In this document: in pieces, positions 45,344 through 53,779 of the stretch
Numbering within the stretch: position 1 is the stretch's first letter
Layout: each line of letters begins with the position of its first letter
Assembly: GCF_000719775.1 (NCBI RefSeq)
Contig: NZ_JOHR01000011.1
Span: 124,001-188,000, forward strand
Direction of reading: 5' to 3'
Origin: Streptomyces sp. NRRL F-5135
GTDB taxonomy: Bacteria; Actinomycetota; Actinomycetes; Streptomycetales; Streptomycetaceae
Length of the DNA stretch: 64,000 nt
Notes under the pieces: generated by a model
What the model was told of the DNA's origin: nothing
What the model saw: only the letters and a program-made list of their open reading frames with translations
Databases searched by the model: none
Translations under genes and position numbers: made by a program

Positions 45344-46012
45344 ATGCCCCCCATTCAGGACATGACTTCCGCTGCGTCGGCCTCCCGCGAGACGGCATCC
45401 TCGGAGGAACCGACCCCCGAGGCCACACCCCCGGAGACGGCGTCCCCGGAGCCGGCGTCCCCGGCCTCGGGGACGACAGCCCCGGACACGTCCGCCGCCC
45501 CCTTCGCGGACGCCGGACTCCTCGATGCCCTCCAGCACCAGGTGGCCGTCTTCGCCCGGCGGGCCGAACAGACCCGGCTCGGTGGCGTCGGGCAGGTCCG
45601 CAACTCGATGGACCGTGCCGCGTACCTCCTGCTCAACCGGCTCGACCAGGAGGGGCCCATGGGCGTCAAGGCGCTGGCCGCCGGCATGGGCATCGACTCC
45701 TCGACCGTCACCCGCCAGGTCGCCCCGCTGGTCGACACGGGCCTGGTCATGCGCACCTCGCACCCGGAGGACGGCCGCGCGGTCGTCCTGGAGCTGTCGG
45801 TGCGCGGGCTCGCCCGGCTGGAAGAGGTCCGCTCGTCGCGGCGCGAGCTGATGGCACAGGTGACGGACGGCTGGACGGAGGAGGAGCGGGACGCGTTCAC
45901 GACGCTGCTCACCCGCTTCAACGGGGCGCTGGCGGCCCGGGCGGCGAGGCTGCCGGGAGCGGAGCAGGAGGCGCCCGGGGAGTCCGGTGCGGGAGAGAGC
46001 CGCGGCCGGTAG
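45344..46012 (+). CDS. MarR-family transcriptional regulator
   Basis: A 222-aa regulator. A disordered Pro/Glu/Ser/Thr-rich N-terminal extension of about 45 residues precedes the winged helix (YLLLNRLDQEGPMGVKALAAGMGIDSSTVTRQVAPL, wing TSHPEDGRAVVLELS). ATG 45344 is used; ATG 45362 is an alternative. It is divergent to ilvA, which it may control. No similarity to the 33.7-kb MarR palindrome was noticed in its upstream region. Confidence 0.88.
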   Translation: MPPIQDMTSAASASRETASSEEPTPEATPPETASPEPASPASGTTAPDTSAAPFADAGLLDALQHQVAVFARRAEQTRLGGVGQVRNSMDRAAYLLLNRLDQEGPMGVKALAAGMGIDSSTVTRQVAPLVDTGLVMRTSHPEDGRAVVLELSVRGLARLEEVRSSRRELMAQVTDGWTEEERDAFTTLLTRFNGALAARAARLPGAEQEAPGESGAGESRGR

Positions 46013-46043
46013 GACGGATCCGGATCCGCCCCGTCCCGGTCCC

Positions 46044-46128
46044 GTCCAGGTCCCGCCAGGGCCTGTCCAGGTCCCGTCCAGGGCCTGTCCAGGTCCCGTC
46101 CAGGGCCTGTCCAGGTCCCGTCCAGGGC
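46044..46128. repeat. 22-bp tandem repeat, about four copies
   Basis: GTCCAGGTCCCGTCCAGGGC plus CT repeats at 46044 (one base short), 46065, 46087 and 46109 (partial). It lies right after the MarR gene and runs into a very strong hairpin. Copy number is likely variable between strains. Confidence 0.85.
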
Positions 46129-46170
46129 GGGCCCGGGTGGCCGGGAGAGGCGCCCGGGCCCGCCCTGGAC
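46120..46170 (+). terminator. 18-bp perfect-stem hairpin
   Basis: GTCCAGGGCGGGCCCGGG (46120-46137) and CCCGGGCCCGCCCTGGAC (46153-46170) pair perfectly around a 15-nt loop. The left arm is the last repeat unit. Likely terminator of the MarR gene, unusually long and GC-rich. Confidence 0.75.
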
Positions 46171-46217
46171 AGGAGGCCCTCTTGACCACGGCGCCCCCGT
46201 CGGCCTGATATGAGGTC

Positions 46218-46889
46218 GTGCGAGAGCGGCGGGCGGCTCTGGACCGCCGGCGGGCCCGGGAGTTCGAGGCATTCGCGGCGGGCGCGACCGGCCGGCTGCT
46301 GCATGTGGCCGGACTCCTCACGGGCGAGCCGCCGGGCGCCGCCCCGCGTGCGGAACGGCTGCTGGTCGCGGCGCTGGCCCGTACGTACGCGGAATGGGAA
46401 AGGCCCGCGGACGACGACCCGTACGACCGCACTCGCGGGGAACTGGTCCGCCGCTTCGCCGCCACCGCCTGGCACACCCGTCGGCGCCGCCCGGCCACGG
46501 GCGTCCTGGCCGGCCTGGGCCCGCAGGAGCGGCTGGTGCTGGTGCTGCGCCTGTACGAGGGCCTGCCCGAGGAACAGACGGCCGCGTTGATCGGCCTTCC
46601 CGCGGAACGGGTGCACGCGGTCTACGCGCGGGCGCTGGCCCGGGGCTACGCGACGGCCCGCCGGACCGGTGTGACGGGGGCCGGGCGCGGGTCCGGGCGC
46701 GGCGGCGGCGGGGGCCCGGCAGCGGACAGGGGCACGGGGAGGGCGGGCGACCGCTCGCCCCCGGCGCCGGAGCCGTCGCCGCGCGCGACTCCGTGCGGCA
46801 CCCGCCCGGGCTCCGCGCCCGCGCGCCCGTCCCCCGCCGCCGAACGAATCGACGCCACCGCGCGGCCCGACGGACGGGGCGGCCCGTGA
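46218..46889 (+). CDS. sigma-factor-like regulatory protein
   Basis: A 223-aa protein with an ECF-like layout. A poorly conserved region 2-like part (residues 15-80) is followed by a clear region 4 (LGPQERLVLVLRLYEGLPEEQTAALIGLPAERVHAVYARAL, about 96-136). The tail is long, disordered and Gly/Pro/Arg-rich. The typical region 2 signature is weak, so it may be a degenerate or specialised sigma factor. The GTG at 46218 is chosen by frame and context. It overlaps the next gene by GTGA, as sigma/anti-sigma pairs often do. Confidence 0.65.
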   Translation: MRERRAALDRRRAREFEAFAAGATGRLLHVAGLLTGEPPGAAPRAERLLVAALARTYAEWERPADDDPYDRTRGELVRRFAATAWHTRRRRPATGVLAGLGPQERLVLVLRLYEGLPEEQTAALIGLPAERVHAVYARALARGYATARRTGVTGAGRGSGRGGGGGPAADRGTGRAGDRSPPAPEPSPRATPCGTRPGSAPARPSPAAERIDATARPDGRGGP

Positions 46890-47140
46890 GCGGCGCGAAC
46901 CGGAAAGAAGTGGTGCTCCGCGGCCTGCTGGAGCCGACGCTCCCGGTGTCCCTCCCGCCCGGCCTCGTCCCCCGGGCCACCGCCCGCGGCGTACGCCTCC
47001 GTCGCGGGCGCCGGGCCGCTCGGGCCGCGCTGTGGACGGTGCTGGCCACGGCAGCGGTGCTGTTCGCGGTCTGGGCCTGGGCGGTGCACCCGTGGGCGGT
47101 GCCGCCCACGGACATGACGCCACCGCTGGAGGGCTGGTAG
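46886..47140 (+). CDS. small membrane protein, possible anti-sigma partner
   Basis: An 84-aa protein with a basic juxtamembrane region (RGVRLRRGRRAARAALW), one helix (TVLATAAVLFAVWAWAV, about 51-67) and a short external Pro-rich end. Its GTG overlaps the stop of the sigma-like gene (GTGA), so production is coupled. No anti-sigma zinc motif is present; the partner role is inferred from arrangement only. Confidence 0.65.
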   Translation: MSGANRKEVVLRGLLEPTLPVSLPPGLVPRATARGVRLRRGRRAARAALWTVLATAAVLFAVWAWAVHPWAVPPTDMTPPLEGW

Positions 47141-47321
47141 TACGGCCCGCCGCACCGTCCCGCGCCCCGGCCGGAGCCGCACGCCGTCCGTTCGGTCGGC
47201 GTACGTTCGGTCGGCGTACGTTCCGGCGGCCGGGAGACACGGGGAGCACGCCCGGCGCGGCCCGCATCGGTCCCCGCACGGTGGCGCGGCCCGACGCGGT
47301 GGCACGTCCCGGCGCGGTCCT

Positions 47322-48530
47322 TCAGCCCAGCGCGCGCCGGAGGTCCGCCAGCAGGTCCTCCGCCGACTCGATCCCCACCGACAGCCGTACCAGGTCCGCC
47401 GGCACCTCCAGCGCCGACCCCGCCGCCGACGCGTGCGTCATGCGCCCCGGGTGTTCGATCAGGGACTCCACCCCGCCCAGGGACTCGCCCAGCGTGAACA
47501 GCTCGGCCCGGTCGCAGACCGCGACCGCCGCCTCCTCGCCGTCCGCGACCTGGAAGGAGACCATCCCGCCGAACGCCTTCATCTGCTTGGCGGCCACCTC
47601 GTGGCCCGGGTGCTCGGGCAGGCCCGGGTAGAGGACCTTCGAGACGCGCGGGTGCTCCGTGAGCATCTCCGCGATCCGGGTCGCGTTCTCGCTGTGCCGG
47701 TCCATGCGGACCGCGAGCGTCTTGATGCCCCGCAGCACCAGCCACGCGTCGAAGGGCCCGGCGACCGCGCCCATCGCGTTCTGGTGAAAGGCGAGTGCGT
47801 CCGCCAGCTCGACGTCGTTCACGATCAGCGCGCCGCCGACGACGTCGGAGTGCCCGCCCATGTACTTCGTCGTGGAGTGGACGACGACGTCCGCGCCGAG
47901 CGCGAGCGGCTGCTGGAGGTAGGGGCTGGCGAAGGTGTTGTCGACGACGAGCCGCACCCCGGCCGCACGCGCGATACCGGCGAGGGCGGCGATGTCGGTG
48001 ATGCCGAGGAGCGGGTTCGAGGGCGTCTCGACCCAGATCGCCTTCGTACGGGGGGTGAGCGCGGCCCGGACCGCCTCCGGGTCGGAGGTGTCCGCGACCG
48101 ACCACTCCACGCCCCACCGCGAGACGACCTTGGCGAAGAGCCGGAACGTACCGCCGTACGCGTCGTCCGGGATGACCACATGGTCGCCGGGCGTCAGCAG
48201 CGTACGCAGCAGGCAGTCCTCCGCCGCCAGCCCCGAGGCGAAGGCGAACCCGCGCCGGCCGCCCTCCAGTGCGGCGAGGTTCTCCTCCAGGGCGGTACGG
48301 GTGGGGTTCGCGCTGCGGCTGTACTCGTAGCCCCCGCGCAGTCCGCCCACCCCGTCCTGCTTGTAGGTGGACACCTGGTAGATGGGGGGTACGACCGCGC
48401 CGGTGAGGGGGTCGGCGGTGTTGCCCGCGTGGATGGCGAGCGTTTCGAAGTGCCGGGACTCGGCGCTGTCGCGCTGACCGCCGGGACGCTGACCGCCGTG
48501 GTTCTGCTCGCTGTTGTGCTGCTGGCTCAT
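47322..48530 (-). CDS. metB: cystathionine gamma-synthase
   Basis: A 402-aa Cys/Met-metabolism PLP enzyme. It joins O-acyl-homoserine and cysteine to form cystathionine, though gamma-lyase activity cannot be excluded. SRSANPTRTALEENLAALE and FASGLAAEDCLLR bind PLP phosphate, and VVHSTTKYMGGHSDVVGG holds the Schiff-base lysine (about residue 220). The ATG at 48530 is used, after a hydrophilic 25-residue extension. It is divergent to a leaderless membrane-protein gene. Confidence 0.9.
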   Translation of the reverse strand: MSQQHNSEQNHGGQRPGGQRDSAESRHFETLAIHAGNTADPLTGAVVPPIYQVSTYKQDGVGGLRGGYEYSRSANPTRTALEENLAALEGGRRGFAFASGLAAEDCLLRTLLTPGDHVVIPDDAYGGTFRLFAKVVSRWGVEWSVADTSDPEAVRAALTPRTKAIWVETPSNPLLGITDIAALAGIARAAGVRLVVDNTFASPYLQQPLALGADVVVHSTTKYMGGHSDVVGGALIVNDVELADALAFHQNAMGAVAGPFDAWLVLRGIKTLAVRMDRHSENATRIAEMLTEHPRVSKVLYPGLPEHPGHEVAAKQMKAFGGMVSFQVADGEEAAVAVCDRAELFTLGESLGGVESLIEHPGRMTHASAAGSALEVPADLVRLSVGIESAEDLLADLRRALG

Positions 48531-48702
48531 GGGTCCCGAGCGTAGCGCCGAGAGGGCGCCCGCCGTGGCGGCCCGTCGTGGCCGGAGCCGCGGCGCGTCG
48601 TGGCCGGAGCCGCGGCCCGTCGTGGCGGCCTGTCGTGGCGGCCCGCCTGGTGGCCCGCCGGGCCCGGACCCGGGTCGGTACGCCGTCCGGGACAATGGGG
48701 CC

Positions 48703-49908
48703 ATGGAGATTCTCTGGTTCCTGATCGCCATGGGCCTGCTGGCCGCGGTCGTCGTCCCGTACGTCCGACGTCGCCGTGGCGGAATTCGCCTGGTCGCGCC
48801 CGGTTCACCCGATGCCGCCGATCCGGCCGCGTACGGCTTCGCACGCCAGGAGGAGCTCGACGTCCGGCTGCCCGGCCCCGACCAGGATCTCCTCGACGTG
48901 CTCGATCTCGTTCAGCGCACTCAGGACTGGCGGGCCGCCTCGCAGCTGCTCGCCGGTACCGAGAAGGAGGGGGAGGTGCGCTGGCAGCGGGTGCAGGCGT
49001 TCGCCGGGGCGGCGTCGCTGGAGCTCCAGGAGCGGCCCCCGCACCAGGGAGGCGAGGGACACGAGGGACGGGTCGACCTGCGCAAGGGGCAGCACGACGG
49101 GCCGTACGAGGAGCCTCGGGCGGACGCGGCGGCCGGACGGCCGGCGGGCGGCGCCTGGCTGCGGGCGTGGCGGTCGGAGGCGCCCGAGGACGCGGGCTGC
49201 GCGGCGGTGTACGCGGAGTTCCTGGTCCAGCAGGCCTGGCGGTCCTCGTCCAGCGGTACGGACGAGTTCCGGATCATCCTGGAGGAGGCCCGTACGGTCT
49301 GCGGGGAAGCGGCGCTGGCGGCGCCGGGCGACCCCGTGCCGTACATCATCGAACTGGCCGTGGCCCGGGGACTCGGCTACTCCCACGAGCAGTTCGACCA
49401 GCTGTGGGCGAACGTGATCGACCGCGCGCCGGCGCACATGGGGGCGCATCTGGCCGCGTTGCACTACTGGTGCGAGAAGTGGCACGGCTCGCGCCAGGAG
49501 GCCGAGCGGTTCGCGACGGCGGCCGCGGCCCGCGCCCCACAGGGCTCGCTGCTGGCGGCGCTGCCCCTGTTCGCGCTGTTCGAGCACCTGCCCGAGGTCA
49601 ATCTCGTGCGCGGCTTCTACGAGGGCGAGACGGTCACGAAGGCGGTGGAGGGCGCGCTCTACGCGGTGCACGCCGCGCGCCCGGACGACCCGATGCTCGC
49701 GCACGTACGGCACCTGCTGGTGCTGTTCCTGGTCCGGAGCGAGCGCTGGGCGGAGGCGATGAACCAGATCGTGCGGGTGGACGGCCATGTCGGGGCGCTG
49801 CCGTGGACGCACGACGGCGATCCGGCGGCGGAGTACGCGGTGTACCGCGCGCTGGCGGTGGCGGGGTACGAGGCGAACGGCGGGAGCCCGGCGACATTGC
49901 CGCAGTGA
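48703..49908 (+). CDS. membrane-anchored helical-repeat protein of unknown function
   Basis: A 401-aa protein. An N-terminal membrane helix ([19 protein letters not shown]) and a basic stop-transfer RRRRGG are followed by a large soluble, alpha-helical, TPR-like domain ([46 protein letters not shown]). GACAAT (48691-48696) ends 7 nt before the ATG, so the message is probably leaderless. No catalytic motif is recognised. It is followed by 250 bp of repetitive non-coding DNA before msrA. Confidence 0.75.
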   Translation: MEILWFLIAMGLLAAVVVPYVRRRRGGIRLVAPGSPDAADPAAYGFARQEELDVRLPGPDQDLLDVLDLVQRTQDWRAASQLLAGTEKEGEVRWQRVQAFAGAASLELQERPPHQGGEGHEGRVDLRKGQHDGPYEEPRADAAAGRPAGGAWLRAWRSEAPEDAGCAAVYAEFLVQQAWRSSSSGTDEFRIILEEARTVCGEAALAAPGDPVPYIIELAVARGLGYSHEQFDQLWANVIDRAPAHMGAHLAALHYWCEKWHGSRQEAERFATAAAARAPQGSLLAALPLFALFEHLPEVNLVRGFYEGETVTKAVEGALYAVHAARPDDPMLAHVRHLLVLFLVRSERWAEAMNQIVRVDGHVGALPWTHDGDPAAEYAVYRALAVAGYEANGGSPATLPQ

Positions 49909-50159
49909 CCCACGCCCCCGAGGCGGGGCGGGAGACCGAAGCCGGGAGCCTGGACGCCGGGCGCCCGGGACGCGGGGCGCCCTGGACACCGGGCACCCGG
50001 GACGGGCGTGGGAACGCGACGCGCCGGGACACGGACGTGGGGGCGCGACGAGCGGAAACGCGCCGGGCCGCCACGCGCCGAGCGGAATGTCCCGGCGCCC
50101 TCGCGCGTTGTCCGGACAGGCCCGAAAGCCGCCGAGGAGACGTCGAGGAGACCGCCCCC

Positions 50160-50825
50160 ATGTTCCTGTCCCGCCGCACCCCCGAGCTCCCCACCCCCGA
50201 GCAGGCGCTCCGGGGCCGTCCCGAGCCGTCCTTCACCGTCCCCTCCCGCCACACGGTCCTCGGCAACCCCCTGCTCGGCCCGTACCCGGACGGCCTGGAG
50301 GTCGCGGACTTCGGCCTCGGCTGTTTCTGGGGCGCTGAGCGTACGTTCTGGCAGCGTGAGGGCGTGTGGACGACCCTGGTCGGCTACCAGGGCGGCAGCA
50401 CGCCGAACCCGACCTACGAGGAGGTCTGCTCGGGCCTGACGGGTCACACGGAGGCGGTTCGCGTCGTCTTCGACCCGAAGACGGTTTCGTACGATGAGCT
50501 GCTGAAGCTGTTCTGGGAGTCCCACAACCCGACCCAGGGCTTCCGCCAGGGCAACGACGTGGGCACGCAGTACCGCTCGGCCGTCTACACCCACTCCCCC
50601 GCCCAGGCAGCGGCGGCCGAGGCCTCCCGCGCCGCGTACCAGCGGGTCCTCACGGGTTCCGGCTACGGCACGATCACGACGGAGATCCTGCCGGCGGACG
50701 GCCGCGCGTTCTACCCGGCGGAGGACTACCACCAGCAGTACTTGGACAAGAACCCGGCGGGCTACTGCGGCCTGGGCGGCACGGGCGTCTCCTGCCCGAT
50801 CGGCGTGGCCCCGGCCGGGGAGTAG
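50160..50825 (+). CDS. msrA: peptide-methionine (S)-S-oxide reductase
   Basis: A 221-aa MsrA that repairs methionine-S-sulfoxide in proteins. The catalytic Cys is in [13 protein letters not shown] (about residue 55). [16 protein letters not shown] and [26 protein letters not shown] are intact. Resolving cysteines lie in the C-terminal [15 protein letters not shown]. The N-terminal 45 residues are a family extension common in actinobacteria. Length is normal. Confidence 0.95.
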   Translation: MFLSRRTPELPTPEQALRGRPEPSFTVPSRHTVLGNPLLGPYPDGLEVADFGLGCFWGAERTFWQREGVWTTLVGYQGGSTPNPTYEEVCSGLTGHTEAVRVVFDPKTVSYDELLKLFWESHNPTQGFRQGNDVGTQYRSAVYTHSPAQAAAAEASRAAYQRVLTGSGYGTITTEILPADGRAFYPAEDYHQQYLDKNPAGYCGLGGTGVSCPIGVAPAGE

Positions 50826-50918
50826 TCCGAGCCCTCCGCAGCGCCGGGGACGCCCCATTCGGGTGATCACCGCCCGAATCGGCGGACAATCGCCTAAGTC
50901 GTCGCCAGGCTCTCTTCG

Positions 50919-51293
50919 GTGAAGCACCGCTACAGCATCGAGATCGAACCCGAGGTCAGGGCTTGGTTGGCAGGCCTGCCACGCGAGCACTACCGCGTGG
51001 TGGAACGGCACGCCGATCGGCTCGCCGAGTCACCGACCACGCTCGGCGAACCATAGTCCAGGCACCTGAGCGGCCCCGTCAGGGAACTTCGCTTCCAGTT
51101 GGGATCCGATGCCGTCCGGCTCACCTACTGGCTGGCGTCCGGGCGACGTATCGTGTTCCTGACGGTCTTCAGGAAATCGCGGATGCGCGAAGAACGGCAG
51201 GTCCAGCGAGCGCTGTGGGCACAGAAGGAATGTGAAGGGTCACACCCGACTGCAACAGCCATGTACCACCGGACGTTCGAGGAGCAAGGATGA
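50919..51293 (+). pseudogene. RelE/HigB-type toxin gene interrupted by an amber codon
   Basis: From GTG 50919 the frame reads HRYSIEIEPEVRAWLAGLP, VVERHADRLAESPTTLGEP, then TAG at 51054-51056 (codon 46), and resumes SRHLSGPVRELRFQLG, RIVFLTVFRKSRMREERQVQRAL to the TGA at 51291. That is a full-length phage-derived Gp49/HigB-like toxin (about 124 codons) apart from the nonsense codon, where His or Tyr is usual. The antitoxin overlaps its end by ATGA. GACAAT at 50885 may be the -10. Confidence 0.75.
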
Positions 51294-51601
51294 GCAGGGG
51301 ATACCACTCTTCGTGGACCGTTCCCGAGGAACACCGGGCCGACGAGTCGTACATCGAGGCCGGCGCTGCCATCGCTCTGGGGCAGGCTGTCTACGACCGC
51401 CGCACGGCGTTGGGCATCGACCAGGCAGCACTCGCCGAACGGGCGGCCCTCTCCATGGAGGACATCGAGCGCATTGAGGGCGGCGGAATCGCTCCCACAC
51501 TCCAGCTGATGCGCGCCCTGGCGCTGGCGCTGGACGCGAAGCTGGACGTATCCATCGACACGGAAGAAACGCAGCTGTCCTTCGTGCCGCGCGCCGCTTG
51601 A
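51290..51601 (+). CDS. XRE-family antitoxin
   Basis: A 103-aa HTH protein: ALGQAVYDRRTALGIDQAALAERAALSMEDIERIEGGG (about residues 30-67) is a Cro/C1 helix-turn-helix. The C-terminus would bind the toxin. The ATG overlaps the toxin stop, the usual toxin-first HigBA order. It remains intact although the toxin is broken, consistent with loss of toxin before antitoxin. Confidence 0.85.
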   Translation: MSRGYHSSWTVPEEHRADESYIEAGAAIALGQAVYDRRTALGIDQAALAERAALSMEDIERIEGGGIAPTLQLMRALALALDAKLDVSIDTEETQLSFVPRAA

Positions 51602-51697
51602 CCTCCGCGCCTGGGAGGCCCGGCCCGTCTGGATACCGCTCGGAAGAGGCCGTGAAGGTGTCCTTCCGCCCGTGTCGGGCCACAGCGCTCGTGGCGT

Positions 51698-52170
51698 TCA
51701 TGGCCGACCTGAAGACGTGGAGTCCCATGCCGGCGACTTGAACATGTGCACGTCCGCGTACCCGCCGGGAATGCCCAGGGTCCGTCCGGTCTCGACATAG
51801 CCGTGGCGCTGGTAGAAGCCAGGGGCCTGGAAGGTGAAGGAGGAAACGGCCACCCGGTCGCAGCCACGCCGCCGCGCCTCTGCTTCGGCGGTTCGAATGA
51901 TCTTGCTGCCCCAGCCGTCCTCTCGGCTGTCCTCGCGCACCCACAGCAATTCGATGCCGCACGGGCCACCCCAGGTCCAGGCGGCCAACCCGCCGACCAG
52001 TTCACCGGCCTCATCGGTGACCTTGACCGAGAACGAGCCGCGATCGGCCGCACCGGTGGCGGACGTGTTGAAGGCGATCAGTTCTCGGTCAGCCGGTCGT
52101 TCAACTCGAGATCGCGTTCGCCGGTGGTCAGCTCGGAGCGGAACTGCCGTCAGTCGTCACGCCGCGGAGT
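51698..52170 (-). pseudogene. GNAT acetyltransferase with N-terminal frameshifts
   Basis: The body matches a GNAT: LLWVREDSREDGWGSKIIRTAEAEARRRG, then SFTFQAPGFYQRHGYVETGR. Upstream, ELNDRLTEN ends at a TGA, while the expected continuation LIAFNTSATGAAD lies in another frame; further upstream the frame again lacks a start. At least one, probably two, indels near 52080-52160 have inactivated it. An internal ATG (51988) would give only a truncated domain. Confidence 0.65.
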
Positions 52171-52242
52171 ATGTCAGTCCACGAACTGCCTCAGCACCCG
52201 ATTGCTCGCGCCCTTGATCCACTGCCGTAACAGCCCCTCACC

Positions 52243-52385
52243 TCATTCGCTGAGCTCAGCCGTTGCGCCCCCGTACGCGCCCGACTTGACCCTCTCGCGC
52301 CACGACGCCGCCGACGCACCGGCGAACAGCAGGACACCCGCCTGCGGATTCTCGCTGTCCCGGAACGCGATGCGCCCGTCCGAAA
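52243..52385 (-). pseudogene. 3' remnant of a DUF397 gene
   Basis: The minus-strand frame reads GRIAFRDSENPQAGVLLF and SWRERVKSGAYGG, like the second half of DUF397. The WxKSSyS first half and a start are missing. Around it (52171-52590) no intact gene is seen. Confidence 0.4.
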
Positions 52386-52590
52386 GGAACGCGCCGCCGG
52401 GAGGGTCGGGTGGGGGACGGAGGTCAGCGCGCGCGTGGTGTGGGTGCCCGGCCCGGAGAGCTTGACGGCGGCGGGTGGTTGAACCGCCCGCGCCCGTCCC
52501 CGTTGATTTGATCACCTGCGGCGTCGAGTGTGTGCTGCCGACGGAAATGGGTTTGACGCCTGCCGGCGTCCGGCGGTCGGATGACGTGCC

Positions 52591-53490
52591 ATGGACGCAG
52601 GGCAGATGCATCCCGGCACGCACCCCATCGACGACGACCTCGTACGGCGGCTGGTCGCCGGGCAGTTCCCGCAGTGGGCGGACCTGGCGATCGAGCGTTT
52701 TCCGTCCGGCGGCACGGTCAACGCCATGTACCGGCTGGGTGACGACATGGTCGTACGGCTGCCGCTGGTGCGGGGCGGGGCCGACGACGTGTCGTTGGAG
52801 CGGACGTGGCTGCCCCGGCTCGCGCGCCACCTCCCCACGCCCGTGCCCGAGGTGCTCGGGGACGGAAAGCCCGCCGAGGGGTACCCGTGGCCCTGGTCGG
52901 TGTACCGGTGGCTGGCGGGGGACAATCCCGAGGCGGGAGCCCTGAGCCGGCCGGTGCCGCTGGCCGGGGATCTGGCCCGGTTCGTGGCGGCCATGCGACG
53001 CGTCACCCTGCCGGGCGCGCCGCGGGCCCACCGCGGCGGGCCGGTCGCCTCGCTCGACGCGGACACCCGGGCGGCGATCGAGCAACTGCGAGGGATCCCG
53101 CAGGAGGGCATCGACTGCGACGGCGCCACCGCCGTATGGGAGGAGGCGCTGCGGGCCCCGGGCTGGGACGGGCCGCCGGTATGGCTGCACGGCGATCTCA
53201 TGCCCGGCAACCTGCTGGTGAACGATGGCAGGCTGACCGCGGTCATCGACTTCGGATGCCTGGGGACGGGCGATCCGGCCTGCGATCTGTTCCCGGCGTG
53301 GAATCTGCTGCCGGCCGATGCGAGGGAAGTCTTCCGCGAGGCGCTGGGTGCGGACGACGCGACCTGGACCCGCGGCCGAGGACGGACGCTCTCGCAGGCG
53401 CTGGTCGCCCTTCCGTACTACCGGAACACGAACCCGGCGATGGCGCACAACGCCCGGCACGTGATCCGGGCGGTGCTGGCAGAGGGCTGA
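52591..53490 (+). CDS. aminoglycoside phosphotransferase-fold kinase
   Basis: A 299-aa APH-family protein. The N-lobe has FPSGGTVNAMYRLGDDMVVRLP. The catalytic loop is WLHGDLMPGNLLV (about residue 205) with the Asp and Asn of the Brenner motif, and the metal-binding motif is AVIDFGCLGTGDPACDL. Members phosphorylate aminoglycosides, macrolides or unknown small molecules; this one is not clearly a resistance subtype. ATG 52591 is used, 52606 is an alternative. The intact kinase sits among decayed genes. Confidence 0.85.
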   Translation: MDAGQMHPGTHPIDDDLVRRLVAGQFPQWADLAIERFPSGGTVNAMYRLGDDMVVRLPLVRGGADDVSLERTWLPRLARHLPTPVPEVLGDGKPAEGYPWPWSVYRWLAGDNPEAGALSRPVPLAGDLARFVAAMRRVTLPGAPRAHRGGPVASLDADTRAAIEQLRGIPQEGIDCDGATAVWEEALRAPGWDGPPVWLHGDLMPGNLLVNDGRLTAVIDFGCLGTGDPACDLFPAWNLLPADAREVFREALGADDATWTRGRGRTLSQALVALPYYRNTNPAMAHNARHVIRAVLAEG

Positions 53491-53510
53491 GACCGGACGT
53501 ATCGAGTCTT

Positions 53511-53530
53511 TTGCGTCAGGCGTTGCGTCA
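53511..53530. repeat. TTGCGTCA direct-repeat element, copy 2
   Basis: TTGCGTCAGGCGTTGCGTCA repeats TTGCGTCA with a 12-bp period. It sits 20 bp after the phosphotransferase stop, between convergent genes, like copy 1 at 5358-5376. Confidence 0.5.
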
Positions 53531-53703
53531 AGGGCGTGGTCGGACCCGACAGGATCAGCGCGCCGCACCGCCCGGCCCAGGTCCATGCCCGGGCCCCGGC
53601 CCCGGCCCCGGCCCGAGGGACGGCTCGGCTCCGGCCGGCCCCGGTCCGGCCCCGGTCCGTCACCGGCCCGTCCCCGTGAGCCGCGCCCCGCGCCGGGCAG
53701 GGC

Positions 53704-53779
53704 CTAGGGCGTTTTCGAAAGTAGCGCCGTCCGCCCGCAGGGCGGGGCTCGCGGCGTCTACTTTCGAAACACGCCCTAG
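53704..53779. mobile_element. 76-bp MITE-like element with CTAG ends
   Basis: CTAGGGCGTTTTCGAAAGTA at the left is mirrored by TACTTTCGAAACACGCCCTAG at the right with one difference, enclosing about 35 bp that themselves contain CGCCG/CGGCG. The CTAG at both ends could be a target duplication. Short elements with GGGCG-TTTCGAAAG termini suggest a non-autonomous IS derivative. It could alternatively be a terminator hairpin for the convergent genes. Confidence 0.55.
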
